Shown piece by piece: positions 41,459-50,611 of a stretch of 64,000 nt of DNA (the stretch's first letter is position 1; every line of letters starts with the position of its first letter). Made by a program: the position numbers and the translations under genes. The DNA comes from JBHOQX01 sp042408595 (lineage in GTDB: Bacteria; Chloroflexota; Chloroflexia; Chloroflexales; Roseiflexaceae), in the NCBI GenBank assembly GCA_042408595.1, contig JBHOQX010000100.1, positions 124,001 through 188,000 of the forward strand, read 5' to 3'. The notes under the pieces were generated by a model. That model was not told where the DNA came from and made no database searches. It saw nothing but the letters and a program-made list of their open reading frames with translations.

Positions 41459-43807
41459 TCACCTGATGCAGCGCCGCAGCACCAGCGCCCGGTCGCGTCG
41501 CTCGATCAGCTGTGTGGTCGCGCCGTCGGAGCCGAGCCAGGGGACGATCCGTAGCTCCCAGCAGCCGGCGGCATCCCGTTCCAGCTCCACCGTCACGTAG
41601 CTCTGCAGCAGCGGCGGGCCGTCGTGATCGAGCGCGTTGGTGAAGCCATACCGCAGCGCGACGCGGGTGAGCCAGGTGACATACGCCTCGCGCCAGCGGC
41701 GCAGCCCACGCGCCGCTGGGTCTGGCGGCCGCTGGAACTTGCGGATCATCTCGGTCGCGGTCGGGAAGACATCCAGCAGGACGACCTGGTCCGCCCCGGC
41801 GCCGTTTCGATAGACGGTGCGCTGGCTGAGCGGCAGCCCCGGCGCGAAGTCGATCCAGCCCCAGTCCATCGGCGGGCTGAGGAACGCCCCGCCGCCGCCG
41901 TTGACGATGTGGTGCATCGTGCGCCACGCGCCCCCCTCGTCGCGGTAGCTCACTTCGTAGCGCTGGTAGGCGTGCGTGTCGCCCCCCATTACCACGTCTA
42001 CGCGGTAGCGCCGCAGCATCTCGTACAGCGCCCGCATGTCGTAGGTCTCGCGGTCCGCTGGAGGCGGCGAAGGCGGGGCGGTGCGCCGGCCGGCGAAGCC
42101 GCCATCGACATACAGCGGGTTGCCGACCAGCACCATGATGAAGCGCAGCGCCCCGCCCGGCCCGGCGCGCAGTTCCCCGAGCCGGCGCTCGAGCCAGCGC
42201 CATTGCAGATCGTCCACCGACCCCGACACCCCGTTGTCGAGCGCCAGCACCGAGAGCGGCGCATCGCCCGGCACGACGATCTCGAAGAACGAGAGGCGCT
42301 GCTGTCCGTCCGGCTGGTCTTCGCGCCCGCCGAGCGCGAGCTGGCGGTGGTCCCGGCGCAGGCCGTGGATCGTGCGCCAGTATTCGCCGCGCCACGGCCA
42401 CCAGTCCCACGGCATGGCGCGCAGCCGCGGCGCCCATGGCGTGGCGCTGTTCGCCGCGGCATAGGTGAAGTTCGCCAACATGCCGTGCAGGCTGTCGTAC
42501 CAGTCGTGGTTGCCCGGGATGGCGTAGATCGGGATGTCGAGGGCGCGGTAGGGCCGGTAGACGCAGCGCTCGTAGTCCATCAACTCGCCGGCGGGGTAGA
42601 CGATATCCGAGCTGATGATCATGAAATCGAGGTGCCGGCCCCGGTCGGCCGCCTGGTCGATGCTCTGCGCCGGGGCCTGTTTGGCCGCGCCGCGTTGGGC
42701 GTCGGGCTCGTTCGGCGCGCCGGCCGGGTAGACCTGGCTGTCGTCCCCCTCGCCGGGGTCCCCCAGGATGGCGAACCCGACGAAGCCCGGCCGGCCGCGG
42801 TGGCGCGGCGCGATCTGGGCTGCCGCCGCCAGCGCGTCCAGCACGTCATCGTCGCTGGCGCCCGGCCCGGCGACCATGGCCCGTAGATAGGCCTTGCGCA
42901 CCAGGTCGGCCAGGTTGCGGCCGCCCGGGCTGTAGTGGTACTTCAGGTGCGGCAGCAGCGTGCGCCAGTTCGGCGGGTCCAGCCAGGAGAAGCCGCGCGC
43001 GCCGGTGATGCGCCGCGTCAGATAGACGGCAAGATAGAGCGCCGAGACGCAGAAGAGCGGGAACCAGAGGAAGTCCGCGCCCGTCAGCAGCGTGCTGCGC
43101 GGAATAATGGTATCGGATGGTTGCGGCCCCTGCGCGCCGCTCAGCAGCCCGCTGACGGACAGCGCCACCACCACCAGGAAGGTCAGTGGCATGACGACCA
43201 CGGCGACCAGGCTGAGGAACTGCCAGACGACGATCGTGCTGCCGACCAGGCTGATCCCGACCCGGTCGCCGGCGCGCACCCGCCGCCGCGCCTCCCGGTA
43301 GATCGTCAGCCCGCCGCACAGCACCAGGTTCATCAGGATCAGGTTGCGCTCGAGCAGGTGATGGCGCGGCAGCGTTACGATGAAGGCGATGGCGCAGGCG
43401 GTCGCTATCAACTTCAGCAGCAGCCCGCACCGCGCGCGCCAGGCCAGCCGCCCCACCGTGCGGTGCAGCCAGGCGAAAATTTCGAGCAGGATGTTCGCGA
43501 CGACGCACAGCGCCAGCACAGCGACGAGCCAGCCCCAGCCCGCCACCGGCGGGATGAGCGGCAACCAGCGCACCGTGGCCAGCGCGGCGACCAGCGCCAG
43601 CACGCTGAGCACGTCGTTTCGGTTGAGGAGCCGCTTGCGCCGCTCCGGCGCCGGCGCCCGCCGGTGGCGGGCCGACCAGTTCAGCCGCAGATCGGTCGCG
43701 GCGGTGACGGCCAGCACGATGGCCAGGATGACGGCGCAGACCGCCCACTCCGTCCAGCCGGCATCGGCGACGAAGATCGACCGGATATTTTCCGAGATGC
43801 TGCTCAT
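41459..43807 (-). CDS. Membrane-anchored metallophosphoesterase
   Basis: This 782-residue protein has about six membrane helices (within residues 15-270), then a calcineurin-like phosphoesterase domain (about 330-650). Metal motifs are FAILGDPGEGDDSQ, SSDIVYPAGE, IPGNHDWYDS and GGDTHAYQRYE, which replaces the usual GHTH ending. The catalytic part is split by long linkers. Substrate is unknown; candidates are cyclic nucleotides, lipid diphosphates or phosphoproteins at the membrane. It is convergent with the parB-like gene across a 108-bp spacer of GCCCTCCGCCCTTCGCCC words, and divergent from tgt. Confidence 0.85.
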   Translation of the reverse strand: MSSISENIRSIFVADAGWTEWAVCAVILAIVLAVTAATDLRLNWSARHRRAPAPERRKRLLNRNDVLSVLALVAALATVRWLPLIPPVAGWGWLVAVLALCVVANILLEIFAWLHRTVGRLAWRARCGLLLKLIATACAIAFIVTLPRHHLLERNLILMNLVLCGGLTIYREARRRVRAGDRVGISLVGSTIVVWQFLSLVAVVVMPLTFLVVVALSVSGLLSGAQGPQPSDTIIPRSTLLTGADFLWFPLFCVSALYLAVYLTRRITGARGFSWLDPPNWRTLLPHLKYHYSPGGRNLADLVRKAYLRAMVAGPGASDDDVLDALAAAAQIAPRHRGRPGFVGFAILGDPGEGDDSQVYPAGAPNEPDAQRGAAKQAPAQSIDQAADRGRHLDFMIISSDIVYPAGELMDYERCVYRPYRALDIPIYAIPGNHDWYDSLHGMLANFTYAAANSATPWAPRLRAMPWDWWPWRGEYWRTIHGLRRDHRQLALGGREDQPDGQQRLSFFEIVVPGDAPLSVLALDNGVSGSVDDLQWRWLERRLGELRAGPGGALRFIMVLVGNPLYVDGGFAGRRTAPPSPPPADRETYDMRALYEMLRRYRVDVVMGGDTHAYQRYEVSYRDEGGAWRTMHHIVNGGGGAFLSPPMDWGWIDFAPGLPLSQRTVYRNGAGADQVVLLDVFPTATEMIRKFQRPPDPAARGLRRWREAYVTWLTRVALRYGFTNALDHDGPPLLQSYVTVELERDAAGCWELRIVPWLGSDGATTQLIERRDRALVLRRCIR

Positions 43808-43821
43808 AGGCCCTCACCACA

Positions 43822-43850
43822 TTGACGCCCCGGCCCCACCTGTCTATAAT
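43822..43850 (+). promoter_or_regulatory. Promoter of tgt
   Basis: TTGACG (43822-43827), 17-bp spacer, TATAAT (43845-43850), 29 bases before the ATG. Confidence 0.82.
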
Positions 43851-43879
43851 GCGCCGGCGCCCGGCACGCAGGAGGGGCT

Positions 43880-45094
43880 ATGCCGCTGACGTTCGAGATC
43901 ACCGCCCGCGACCCGCAGAGTCGCGCGCGCGCCGGCCTAATCACCACCGCGCACGGCCCGGTCGAGACGCCGGTCTTCATGCCGGTCGGCACGCGCGGCA
44001 CGGTCAAGTCGCTCACTCCGGACGAGGTGCGGGCCGCCGGCGCGCAGATCATCCTCGGCAACACCTACCACCTGTACCTCCAGCCCGGCCACGAGCTGAT
44101 CGCGCGGCTCGGCGGGCTGCACCGTTTCATGGGGTGGCGCGGGCCGATCCTCACCGACAGCGGCGGCTTTCAGGTATTCAGCCTGGTCTACGGCGGGATC
44201 GCCGACGAGGTCAAGGGCCGCCGCCCGACCCAGGCCGTACAGCCGGGCATGGTCAAGGTGACTGAGGATGCGGTGATCTTCAAGTCGTACATCGACGGCT
44301 CGTCGCACGTCTTCACGCCGGAGCGCAGCATCGAAGTCCAGAAAGGCCTTGGCGCGGACATCATCCTGTGCTTCGACGAACTGCCGCCGTTCCGCGCCGG
44401 CTACGACTACACCGCCCGCTCGCTGGAGCGCACGCACCGCTGGGAGGCGCGCTGCCTGGCGTTTCACCAGCGCACCCTCGGCGGCGCGGGGCTGCCGTTC
44501 GCCGCGCCGAACCCCGACCAGTCGCTGTTCGGCATCGTCCACGGTGGGGTCTTCCCCGACCTGCGGCGGGCCAGCGCCGAGTACATCGGCGGCCTGCCGT
44601 TCGACGGCCTGGCGATCGGCGGCTCGCTCGGCGCGGACAAGGCGCAAATCTACGAGGTGATCGATATGACGGTGCCGTTTCTGCCGGACCGGCTGCCGCG
44701 CCACCTGCTGGGCATCGGCGATGTGGACGATCTGATCGAGGGCGTGGCACGCGGGATCGACATGTTCGACTGCGTCAGCCCGACGCGGCTGGGGCGGCAC
44801 GGCACGGCGCTGGTGAAAGACGCCGGGCGGCGCTGGAAGCTGCACCTCAACAACGCCGCGCTGCGCGAAGACACCGGCCCGCTTGACCCGACATGCCCCT
44901 GCTACACCTGCGCAACCTTCACGCGCGCCTACCTCCATTACCTGTTCCGCGCGCAGGAGTTGCTCGGCATCCGGCTCGTCAGCCTACACAACGTCGCCTT
45001 TCTGCTGGAGCTGATGCGCCAGGTGCGTCAGAGCATCCGGGCGGGGCGGTTCGCCGAGCTGCGGCGGGAGTGGCTCGGCGGAGCGTCGAGCTGA
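43880..45094 (+). CDS. tgt: tRNA-guanine transglycosylase
   Basis: Tgt exchanges guanine-34 of GUN anticodons for the queuosine precursor preQ1. The 404-residue TIM-barrel enzyme has ILTDSGGFQVFS (substrate Asp), the nucleophile segment GIDMFDCVSPTR and the structural zinc site CPCYTCATFTRAYLHYL with a late LHN histidine. AGGAGGGG precedes the ATG. No other queuosine genes are in the window. Confidence 0.97.
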   Translation: MPLTFEITARDPQSRARAGLITTAHGPVETPVFMPVGTRGTVKSLTPDEVRAAGAQIILGNTYHLYLQPGHELIARLGGLHRFMGWRGPILTDSGGFQVFSLVYGGIADEVKGRRPTQAVQPGMVKVTEDAVIFKSYIDGSSHVFTPERSIEVQKGLGADIILCFDELPPFRAGYDYTARSLERTHRWEARCLAFHQRTLGGAGLPFAAPNPDQSLFGIVHGGVFPDLRRASAEYIGGLPFDGLAIGGSLGADKAQIYEVIDMTVPFLPDRLPRHLLGIGDVDDLIEGVARGIDMFDCVSPTRLGRHGTALVKDAGRRWKLHLNNAALREDTGPLDPTCPCYTCATFTRAYLHYLFRAQELLGIRLVSLHNVAFLLELMRQVRQSIRAGRFAELRREWLGGASS

Positions 45095-45132
45095 GAAGCT
45101 GTCGCAACCTTGTCTGGGCCGCCCGCTGCGGC

Positions 45133-46326
45133 TCAGCCATGGCGCTGGACGGCCGCCAGCGCCGCATCGAGCGCCGCGTCGAGGTGCGCCGGGCCGGGCA
45201 GGCCGCCCTGGGCCAGCGCCGGCGCGCCGCCACCCCGCCCGCCGAACGGTGCGATCACAGCCCGCAGCAGCGCGCTACAATCCACCGGCATCCCCTCGCC
45301 GCGCGCGAAGATCAACTGCGCCTTCTCGCCGACGACCCCCAGCAGCGCCACCCCGCCTGCCGCGGCGATCGCCCGCGCCAGCGCCCGCACCTCGTCCGCC
45401 GGGCGCCCGCTAAACGCCCGCCGCACGGCCGGCAGCCCGGCGCGCCGCGCTTCGTCCAGCAACCGGGCCGCCTCCAGCGCGACCACCTGCTCGCTCGCCG
45501 CGTCGAGCCGCTTGCGCGCCTGCTCCTCCGCCGCGCGCAGCCGGGCGATCGCCGCGTCCAGCTCGTCCACGCCGACGCTCAGCCCGGCCGCCGCGCGCTG
45601 GAGCGCCGCGTCGCGGCTGCGGTAGTCGCGCAGCGCCCGCCCGCCGCAGAGGAACTCGACCCGCACCGTCCCGCCGCGCCGTTCCCAACGGCGGACATGC
45701 ACCAGGCCGACGCCGCCGGTGCTGCGCGGGTGGGTACCGCCGCATGCCGAGTGGTCGAACGCGGACACCGAGACGACGCGCACCGGCCCGTCCACCGCCG
45801 GCGGCCTGCGCAGCGGCAGCGCCGCCAGTTCCTCCGGCGCGACGAACCGGGCGAGCACCGGGCGGTCCTCCCAGATCACCTGATTGGCCAGCTCCTCCGC
45901 CGCAGCGGCCTGCTCCGCGCCGAGCGCCGCGCCGGCCAGGTCGATGGTCGCCGCCGCCGCGCCGAGGTGGAACGAAACGGTCGGCAGGGCGAACAACCGC
46001 TCGAACGCCGCCGAGAGCAGGTGTTGACCCAGGTGCTGCTGCATATGATCGAAGCGCCGCGCCCACTCGACCTCGCCCACGACATCTTCCGCGGCGATCG
46101 GCGCGGCCAGGAGGTGCCAGACGACCCCGTCCTCGGCCTGCACATCCAGCACCGCCACCCCGCCGAGCTCGCCACGGTCCGCCGGCTGGCCGCCGCCCTC
46201 CGGATAGAAGGCTGAGCGGTCGAGCGCGACGGCGGGGCGGCCGTCGCGCGAAGCGCGCCCGACGATCCGCGCCTCGAAGCGGGTCGTGTAGGCGTCGGCG
46301 AAATACAGGCGTTCAGTTGGCTGCAT
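45133..46326 (-). CDS. AlaX-like trans-editing protein with DHHA1 domain
   Basis: The 397-residue protein matches the editing half of alanyl-tRNA synthetase: an N-terminal barrel (RSAFYPEGGGQPADRG), the zinc motifs HMQQHLGQHLLSAAF and ACGGTHPRSTG, then a coiled coil and a C-terminal DHHA1 domain. It lacks a synthetase domain, so it likely hydrolyses Ser- or Gly-mischarged tRNA(Ala) in trans (AlaX-L type). Start 46326 is set by homology; GGAG is only 4 bases upstream. An extended frame to 46500 would overlap the divergent peptidase gene and is rejected. Confidence 0.9.
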   Translation of the reverse strand: MQPTERLYFADAYTTRFEARIVGRASRDGRPAVALDRSAFYPEGGGQPADRGELGGVAVLDVQAEDGVVWHLLAAPIAAEDVVGEVEWARRFDHMQQHLGQHLLSAAFERLFALPTVSFHLGAAAATIDLAGAALGAEQAAAAEELANQVIWEDRPVLARFVAPEELAALPLRRPPAVDGPVRVVSVSAFDHSACGGTHPRSTGGVGLVHVRRWERRGGTVRVEFLCGGRALRDYRSRDAALQRAAAGLSVGVDELDAAIARLRAAEEQARKRLDAASEQVVALEAARLLDEARRAGLPAVRRAFSGRPADEVRALARAIAAAGGVALLGVVGEKAQLIFARGEGMPVDCSALLRAVIAPFGGRGGGAPALAQGGLPGPAHLDAALDAALAAVQRHG

Positions 46327-46342
46327 AGGCTCCAGTCTCAGC

Positions 46343-46371
46343 TTGCAAGAGGCGGGCGCTCGCGCTAGTAT
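46343..46371 (+). promoter_or_regulatory. Promoter of the C39-like peptidase gene
   Basis: TTGCAA (46343-46348), 17-bp spacer, TAGTAT (46366-46371). Confidence 0.55.
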
Positions 46372-46426
46372 AGCGGCGTCCGGGCCGCCGCACAAGCGCG
46401 TGCCGGCCGCGCGACAGGAGGGTGCG

Positions 46427-47110
46427 ATGACCCTTGCCATCCGCTCGGCCGTCGCCTGCCCCGATCCGGCGGCCTGGCCCATCCAGCGCCAGGGCGTCAA
46501 CGAATGCGGCTGTGTCGCGGCGGCAAACGCGCTGAATCTGCTCGCCGGGCGGCTCGTCTATGCGAAGGACGACCTGGTGCGCGAGGCCGGCGTCTTCTTC
46601 CAGCGGCGGCTCGGCGGCACGCCCAGCCCGGTGACCGGCTGGCTGCTGCGGCGGCACGGCGCGGGCACGCACTTCGGCAACCTGCGCGACACCGACGCTG
46701 ACACGGTGCTACGCGACCTAATCGACCGCGGCGCGCTGGTGATCGTCGAGATCGGCGAGAACCGCTTGGGGCCGTTCACGATCTATGGCCGGCATGCGAT
46801 CCTGCTCGTCGGCTATGCGGCGGGGGCAGATGGCACGACGGCGGAGTACTATTTCGTCGACTCGGCATGGCCGGACGAACCCGGACGACGGGCGCTCGGC
46901 AACCGGACGAGCGGCCGCGCGGAGTTCGCGGCCCAGTTCACCACCGGCATCTATTTCCCGGTCTTCCGCAACCAGGCGGAGCACGACGCATGGTATTGGG
47001 TGAGCATGCGGGTGCGCCGCGGCCCGCCGCTGCTCGGCGCGCTGGTCGCGGCAGCGTTCAGCGGTTCGCGCGATATCTGGGTCGGTGTGGGAAAGCAAAA
47101 GGTCCCGTAG
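46427..47110 (+). CDS. C39-like papain-fold cysteine peptidase
   Basis: This 227-residue protein has a papain-like core: QGVNECGCVAAANALNLL carries the Gln and nucleophile Cys, GRHAILLVGY the His and YYFVDSAWPD the Asp/Asn. This resembles the C39-like group (peptidase_C39_2). No signal peptide, transporter or bacteriocin substrate is adjacent, so it is probably a stand-alone cytoplasmic peptidase or hydrolase of unknown target. AGGAGGG lies 5 bases before ATG 46427. A small hydrophobic stretch near the C-terminus (LLGALVAAAF) might associate with membrane. Confidence 0.75.
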   Translation: MTLAIRSAVACPDPAAWPIQRQGVNECGCVAAANALNLLAGRLVYAKDDLVREAGVFFQRRLGGTPSPVTGWLLRRHGAGTHFGNLRDTDADTVLRDLIDRGALVIVEIGENRLGPFTIYGRHAILLVGYAAGADGTTAEYYFVDSAWPDEPGRRALGNRTSGRAEFAAQFTTGIYFPVFRNQAEHDAWYWVSMRVRRGPPLLGALVAAAFSGSRDIWVGVGKQKVP

Positions 47111-47158
47111 CCGGCGATGCTCGTCCGGCGACGGGGCCTCGTCAGGCAGGCTGTCCCG

Positions 47159-47617
47159 CTAGGGAACCGTCAGCGTCCCCTTCATGCCCGCGGCGTAGTG
47201 GCCGGGGTAGGTGCAGAGGTACGTGTAGGTGCCAGGCGCAAGGCCCGAGAAGGTGACCGACTCGGAGGCGCCGCCAGCCAGCATCTTGGTGTGCCCCCAG
47301 ATCTGGGACTTATCGGCCGGAAGGTAGTCCGGCGGGCCAGCCGCGCTGCCCTCCTCATCCACCTTCGCCGCCACGTCATCGCCACCCTTTACCAGGACGA
47401 AGTTGTGCTGCTGGCTGGACGAATTGTTTTTGAACGTAACGGTAAAGTTGCCCGACGGTGCCGTGAGCGTCGCCTTGTCATAGGCTAGCGACTCACCCTG
47501 CGTGCCGATCTGAAGTCCGCCGCCGCCACCGCCGCCGCCCCCGCCCCCGCAGGCCGCCAGCGCTAACACGCTGACCGCCGCCAGAACGACGAGCGTGAAC
47601 CGCGACTTGAGATTCAT
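47159..47617 (-). CDS. Auracyanin-like blue-copper lipoprotein
   Basis: The 152-residue protein has a lipobox LAAC, a poly-Gly linker and a plastocyanin/azurin fold. Copper ligands are visible as QQHNF (His), then the loop C-T-Y-P-G-H-Y-A-A-G-M giving Cys, His and Met. This pattern is characteristic of auracyanins, the membrane-tethered electron carriers of filamentous anoxygenic phototrophs (Chloroflexus, Roseiflexus) and some non-phototrophic relatives. It would shuttle electrons outside the cytoplasmic membrane, for example from alternative complex III. AAAGGA precedes the ATG by 9 bases. Confidence 0.92.
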   Translation of the reverse strand: MNLKSRFTLVVLAAVSVLALAACGGGGGGGGGGGLQIGTQGESLAYDKATLTAPSGNFTVTFKNNSSSQQHNFVLVKGGDDVAAKVDEEGSAAGPPDYLPADKSQIWGHTKMLAGGASESVTFSGLAPGTYTYLCTYPGHYAAGMKGTLTVP

Positions 47618-47658
47618 CGGACGGGTTCCTTTCTACTTCCAACAAAGGCTCTCTGTAG

Positions 47659-47687
47659 ATTTTATCACAAAGGCAGGTCCGGGTCAA
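47659..47687 (-). promoter_or_regulatory. Promoter of the auracyanin gene, -35 overlapping the panE stop
   Basis: TTGACC (47682-47687), 17-bp spacer, TAAAAT (47659-47664), minus strand. The panE stop (47684-47686) lies in the -35. Confidence 0.7.
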
Positions 47688-48670
47688 CCTGCCGCCTTCG
47701 GAGGCTGCTGCTCGAGCAGCTTAACAGCGGCATAGACCGTGTCCAGGTGCGGTGTCGCGACGCCGACCATCTGGCCGAGTTCAATCACCGCGCCGACCAG
47801 CGCATCGATTTCGGTCGCTCTCCCTGCCTCAATATCCTGTAACATCGACGTTTTGTGCGCACCGACGGTTTCAGCCGCGCGGATGCGCTGCTCGATCGTG
47901 ATACCAAAGGTGACCCCGAGCCGCTCAGCGATCGCCTGGGCCTCGGCCATCATCGCAGCGGCGAGCGCCCGCGTCGGCGGGTAGGCGACGATCCGGTCGA
48001 GCGTGGCCCGCGTCAGCGCGCTGATCGGGTTGAACGCCAGATTGCCCCAGAGTTTGACCCAGATCTCATCGCGGATGTTGGCCCGCACCGGCGCCTTCAG
48101 CCCGGCGCGAATAAACGCAGCCGCCAGCGCCTGGATCCGCTCGGTCCGCGCGCCGTCCGGCTCGCCGAGTGTGAAGCGGTTGCCCTCGATATGGCGCACC
48201 ACGCCCGGCGCCCCCAACTCCGCCGCGGGATAGACTACGCAGCCGATGACGCGATCGATCTCGATCGATGCGGCGATGACGCCATCCGGATCGACCGCCG
48301 CGATTCGGCGACCATCGAAGGGGCCACCGTGCCGGTAGAAGTACCACCACGGGATGCCGTTCTGCGCCGTGACGACCGCCGTCGCGGGGCCGTAGAGCGC
48401 CCGCATCCCCGACGCGACGGCGGCAAGTTGGTGGGCCTTCACCGCCGCGACGACCACATCGTGCGGGCCGGCGGCGGCCATGTCGTCTGTCGCCAGGGCC
48501 GGGCGCGCGATCTCACGGCGGCCATCCGGATGGACAAGCGTCAAGCCATCGCGCCGGATAACAGCAAGGTTCGCGCCGCGCGCGATCAGGGTGACCTCTT
48601 CACCGGCGAGCGCGAGCCGCGCGCCGAGGTAGCCACCGATCGCGCCGGCGCCGACAATTGCGATACGCAT
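47684..48670 (-). CDS. panE: 2-dehydropantoate 2-reductase
   Basis: PanE reduces ketopantoate to pantoate with NADPH in CoA synthesis. The 328-residue protein has the Rossmann motif VGAGAIGGYLGARLALAGEEV, the catalytic lysine in AVKAHQL, an NGIPWW segment, KLWGNLAFNPISALTRA and TSMLQDIEAGRATEIDALVG. The ATG at 48670 lacks a clear ribosome site; GCAATCTGCAATC words precede it directly. Other ketopantoate-reductase family members act on different 2-keto acids, so the substrate is likely but not proven. Confidence 0.9.
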   Translation of the reverse strand: MRIAIVGAGAIGGYLGARLALAGEEVTLIARGANLAVIRRDGLTLVHPDGRREIARPALATDDMAAAGPHDVVVAAVKAHQLAAVASGMRALYGPATAVVTAQNGIPWWYFYRHGGPFDGRRIAAVDPDGVIAASIEIDRVIGCVVYPAAELGAPGVVRHIEGNRFTLGEPDGARTERIQALAAAFIRAGLKAPVRANIRDEIWVKLWGNLAFNPISALTRATLDRIVAYPPTRALAAAMMAEAQAIAERLGVTFGITIEQRIRAAETVGAHKTSMLQDIEAGRATEIDALVGAVIELGQMVGVATPHLDTVYAAVKLLEQQPPKAAG

Positions 48671-48848
48671 CGGATTGCAGATTGCAACAACCCGGCTGAA
48701 CCCCCTCCCCCCTTCCCCCTCCCAGCACGCGGAGAGGGGAGAGTCATCGGTATCAGGGGGCAGGGGGTGAGGGCGTGAAATCTTCTCCTACAACCACCGA
48801 AAAATCTCTCAGGCCCGGCTGCAGTACGCCCGAAGAGCGGGCAAGAGG

Positions 48849-50375
48849 CTACCCGATGCCCAACGTCTTCGCCATCGTGATCCGCTGGAGCTTGCCGGTC
48901 GCGCCGCGCGGCAGCACCTCCAGGATATGGATGGCCCGCGGCACCTTGAACTCGGCAAGGTGCGCTGCGCAGAAGTCGCGCAGCTCGCGCTCGCTGGCCG
49001 GCGCGCGCAGCACAACGGCGGCGTGCACCTCCTCGCCCAGCGTCTTATGCGGCACGGCGAAGGCCAGCGCCTCGGCGACAGCCGGGTGGCGCAGCAGCAC
49101 GTCGTCGATCTCCAGCGGCGAGATCTTCTCGCCGCCGCGGTTGATCAACTCCTTCAGCCGACCGGTGAGCCGCAGGTAGCCGTCCGCGTCGATCACGCCC
49201 TGGTCGCCGGTGCGGAACCAGCCGTTCACGAACGCTGCGGCGTTGGCCTCCGGGTTGTTCTCGTAGCCATCGACCACATTCGGCCCACGCACCACCACCT
49301 CGCCCAGGCTGCCGGGCGGCAGCAGCGCGCCGGACTCGTCCATGATCGCCACATCCACGTCAAAACCGATCCCGACCGAGCCTGGCTTGCGGATGCCCGG
49401 CGGCAGCGGGTTCGAGGTCATCTGGTGCGTCGCTTCGGTCATGCCATAGGACTCGATCACTGGCGCGCGGAAGGTGGCCTCCATCCGCTCCATCACCACC
49501 GGCGGGAGCGAGGCACTGCTGGATCGAATGAAGCGGAACGGGCGGGCGCGAATCAGGTCGTCGGGCGCATGCGATCCGCCGTGGCGCCGCCCGGCGCGCG
49601 CCAGCAGCAGTTGGTGCATCGTCGGCACCGCCGAGTACCACGTCGGGCGGAACTCCTCGACCCAGGCCCAGAAGCGCAGCGCGTCGAAGCCATCCGGGCA
49701 GACCAGCGATCCGCCCGCCGCCAGCGCCGATAGCATCGAGGCGACGATGCCGTGGACATGGAACAGCGGCATGATGCAGAGCGACCGGTCATCCGGCCCG
49801 AGCCGCAGCGTCCGGCCGATGTTGGCGGCGGAGGCGGCCAGGTTGCGGTGCCGGATGGGGACGCGTTTCGGGCGGCTGGTGGTGCCGCTGGTATGGAGGA
49901 TCAGCGCCACATCGTCCGGCCCAGCCGCTTCGACCGGGCGGGCGCGGGCCGCGCCGCGCGCCGTCTCGAAGGCGAGCGTGCCATCCGGCCGCGGCAGCGC
50001 GTCGATCAAGAGCATGTCGTCCCGGGCGGCGGCGCGGGCGGCATCGACCGTTCCGGGGAGCGCGATCAGCGCGCGGGCGCGGGTGTCGTCGTAGTAAAAC
50101 GCGAACTCTTCGGCCGTGTACTTCGGGTTGAGCGGCGCGGCGGTCCCGCAGGTCGCCGCGGCGAGAAAGGCGAGGACCAGCTCCGGGCCGTTAGGCATAG
50201 CGATGGCGATCCGGTCGCCGCGGCCCAGCCCCAGGGCGTTCAGGCGCTCGGCCAGCGCCGCGACGCTCGCGCGCAGTTGGCGGTAGGTCAGCGGCGGGCG
50301 GCCTGGCGCCAGCAGTGCGGGGCGGTCATCCTCGCCCGCGGCGAGCATGCCAAGCAGCGTCGGCTGTGTATTCAC
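48849..50375 (-). CDS. AMP-binding acyl-CoA synthetase (oxalyl-CoA synthetase/AAE3-like)
   Basis: This 508-residue adenylating enzyme has the A3 loop LHTSGTTSRPKRVP, the IMPLFHVHG and YSAVPTMHQLLL segments that resemble plant/yeast AAE3-Pcs60 oxalyl-CoA synthetases, ESYGMTEATHQMTSNP, TGDQGVIDADGYL, the GRLKELINRGGEKISPLEID hinge and the catalytic lysine in PRGATGKLQR. It activates a carboxylic acid to its CoA ester; oxalate is suggested by similarity only. The start is GTG with GGAGG 7 bases upstream. A TGG-extended TATAAT lies at 50411-50416. Confidence 0.9.
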   Translation of the reverse strand: MNTQPTLLGMLAAGEDDRPALLAPGRPPLTYRQLRASVAALAERLNALGLGRGDRIAIAMPNGPELVLAFLAAATCGTAAPLNPKYTAEEFAFYYDDTRARALIALPGTVDAARAAARDDMLLIDALPRPDGTLAFETARGAARARPVEAAGPDDVALILHTSGTTSRPKRVPIRHRNLAASAANIGRTLRLGPDDRSLCIMPLFHVHGIVASMLSALAAGGSLVCPDGFDALRFWAWVEEFRPTWYSAVPTMHQLLLARAGRRHGGSHAPDDLIRARPFRFIRSSSASLPPVVMERMEATFRAPVIESYGMTEATHQMTSNPLPPGIRKPGSVGIGFDVDVAIMDESGALLPPGSLGEVVVRGPNVVDGYENNPEANAAAFVNGWFRTGDQGVIDADGYLRLTGRLKELINRGGEKISPLEIDDVLLRHPAVAEALAFAVPHKTLGEEVHAAVVLRAPASERELRDFCAAHLAEFKVPRAIHILEVLPRGATGKLQRITMAKTLGIG

Positions 50376-50410
50376 GCGGCGCCTCCACAGTGGAGAGGTG
50401 GCTGCTTCCC

Positions 50411-50416
50411 ATTATA
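50411..50416 (-). promoter_or_regulatory. Extended -10 of the acyl-CoA synthetase gene
   Basis: TATAAT preceded by TGG on the minus strand, about 36 bases before the GTG start; no -35 match. Confidence 0.55.
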
Positions 50417-50417
50417 C

Positions 50418-50515
50418 CAGGGGTCAGGAGTCAGGGATCAGGGGCTAGGGGCTAGGGGCTGGGAGCCAGGAGGCAGACAGGCAGCACTCTGCACTCCGCA
50501 CTCCGCACTTCGCTC
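50418..50515. repeat. Tandem words (GGGGTCAGG, GGGGCTA, GCACTCC)
   Basis: Runs of GGTCAGGAGTCAGGGATCAG, three GGGGCTA copies, then CACTCTGCACTCCGCACTCC-type units, between two divergent genes. Confidence 0.7.
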
Positions 50516-50568
50516 TTTGCATGTTACATGGTGCACCTTGCGCTCCGAACGTCGCGCTCCGCCCATGG

Positions 50569-50574
50569 TATGAT
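50569..50574 (+). promoter_or_regulatory. Extended -10 of the FAH-family gene
   Basis: TATGAT preceded by TGG, 38 bases before the ATG. Confidence 0.45.
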
Positions 50575-50611
50575 ACGCGCCGCCGATCCGCCACGCCGCA
50601 AGGAGGAAGCC

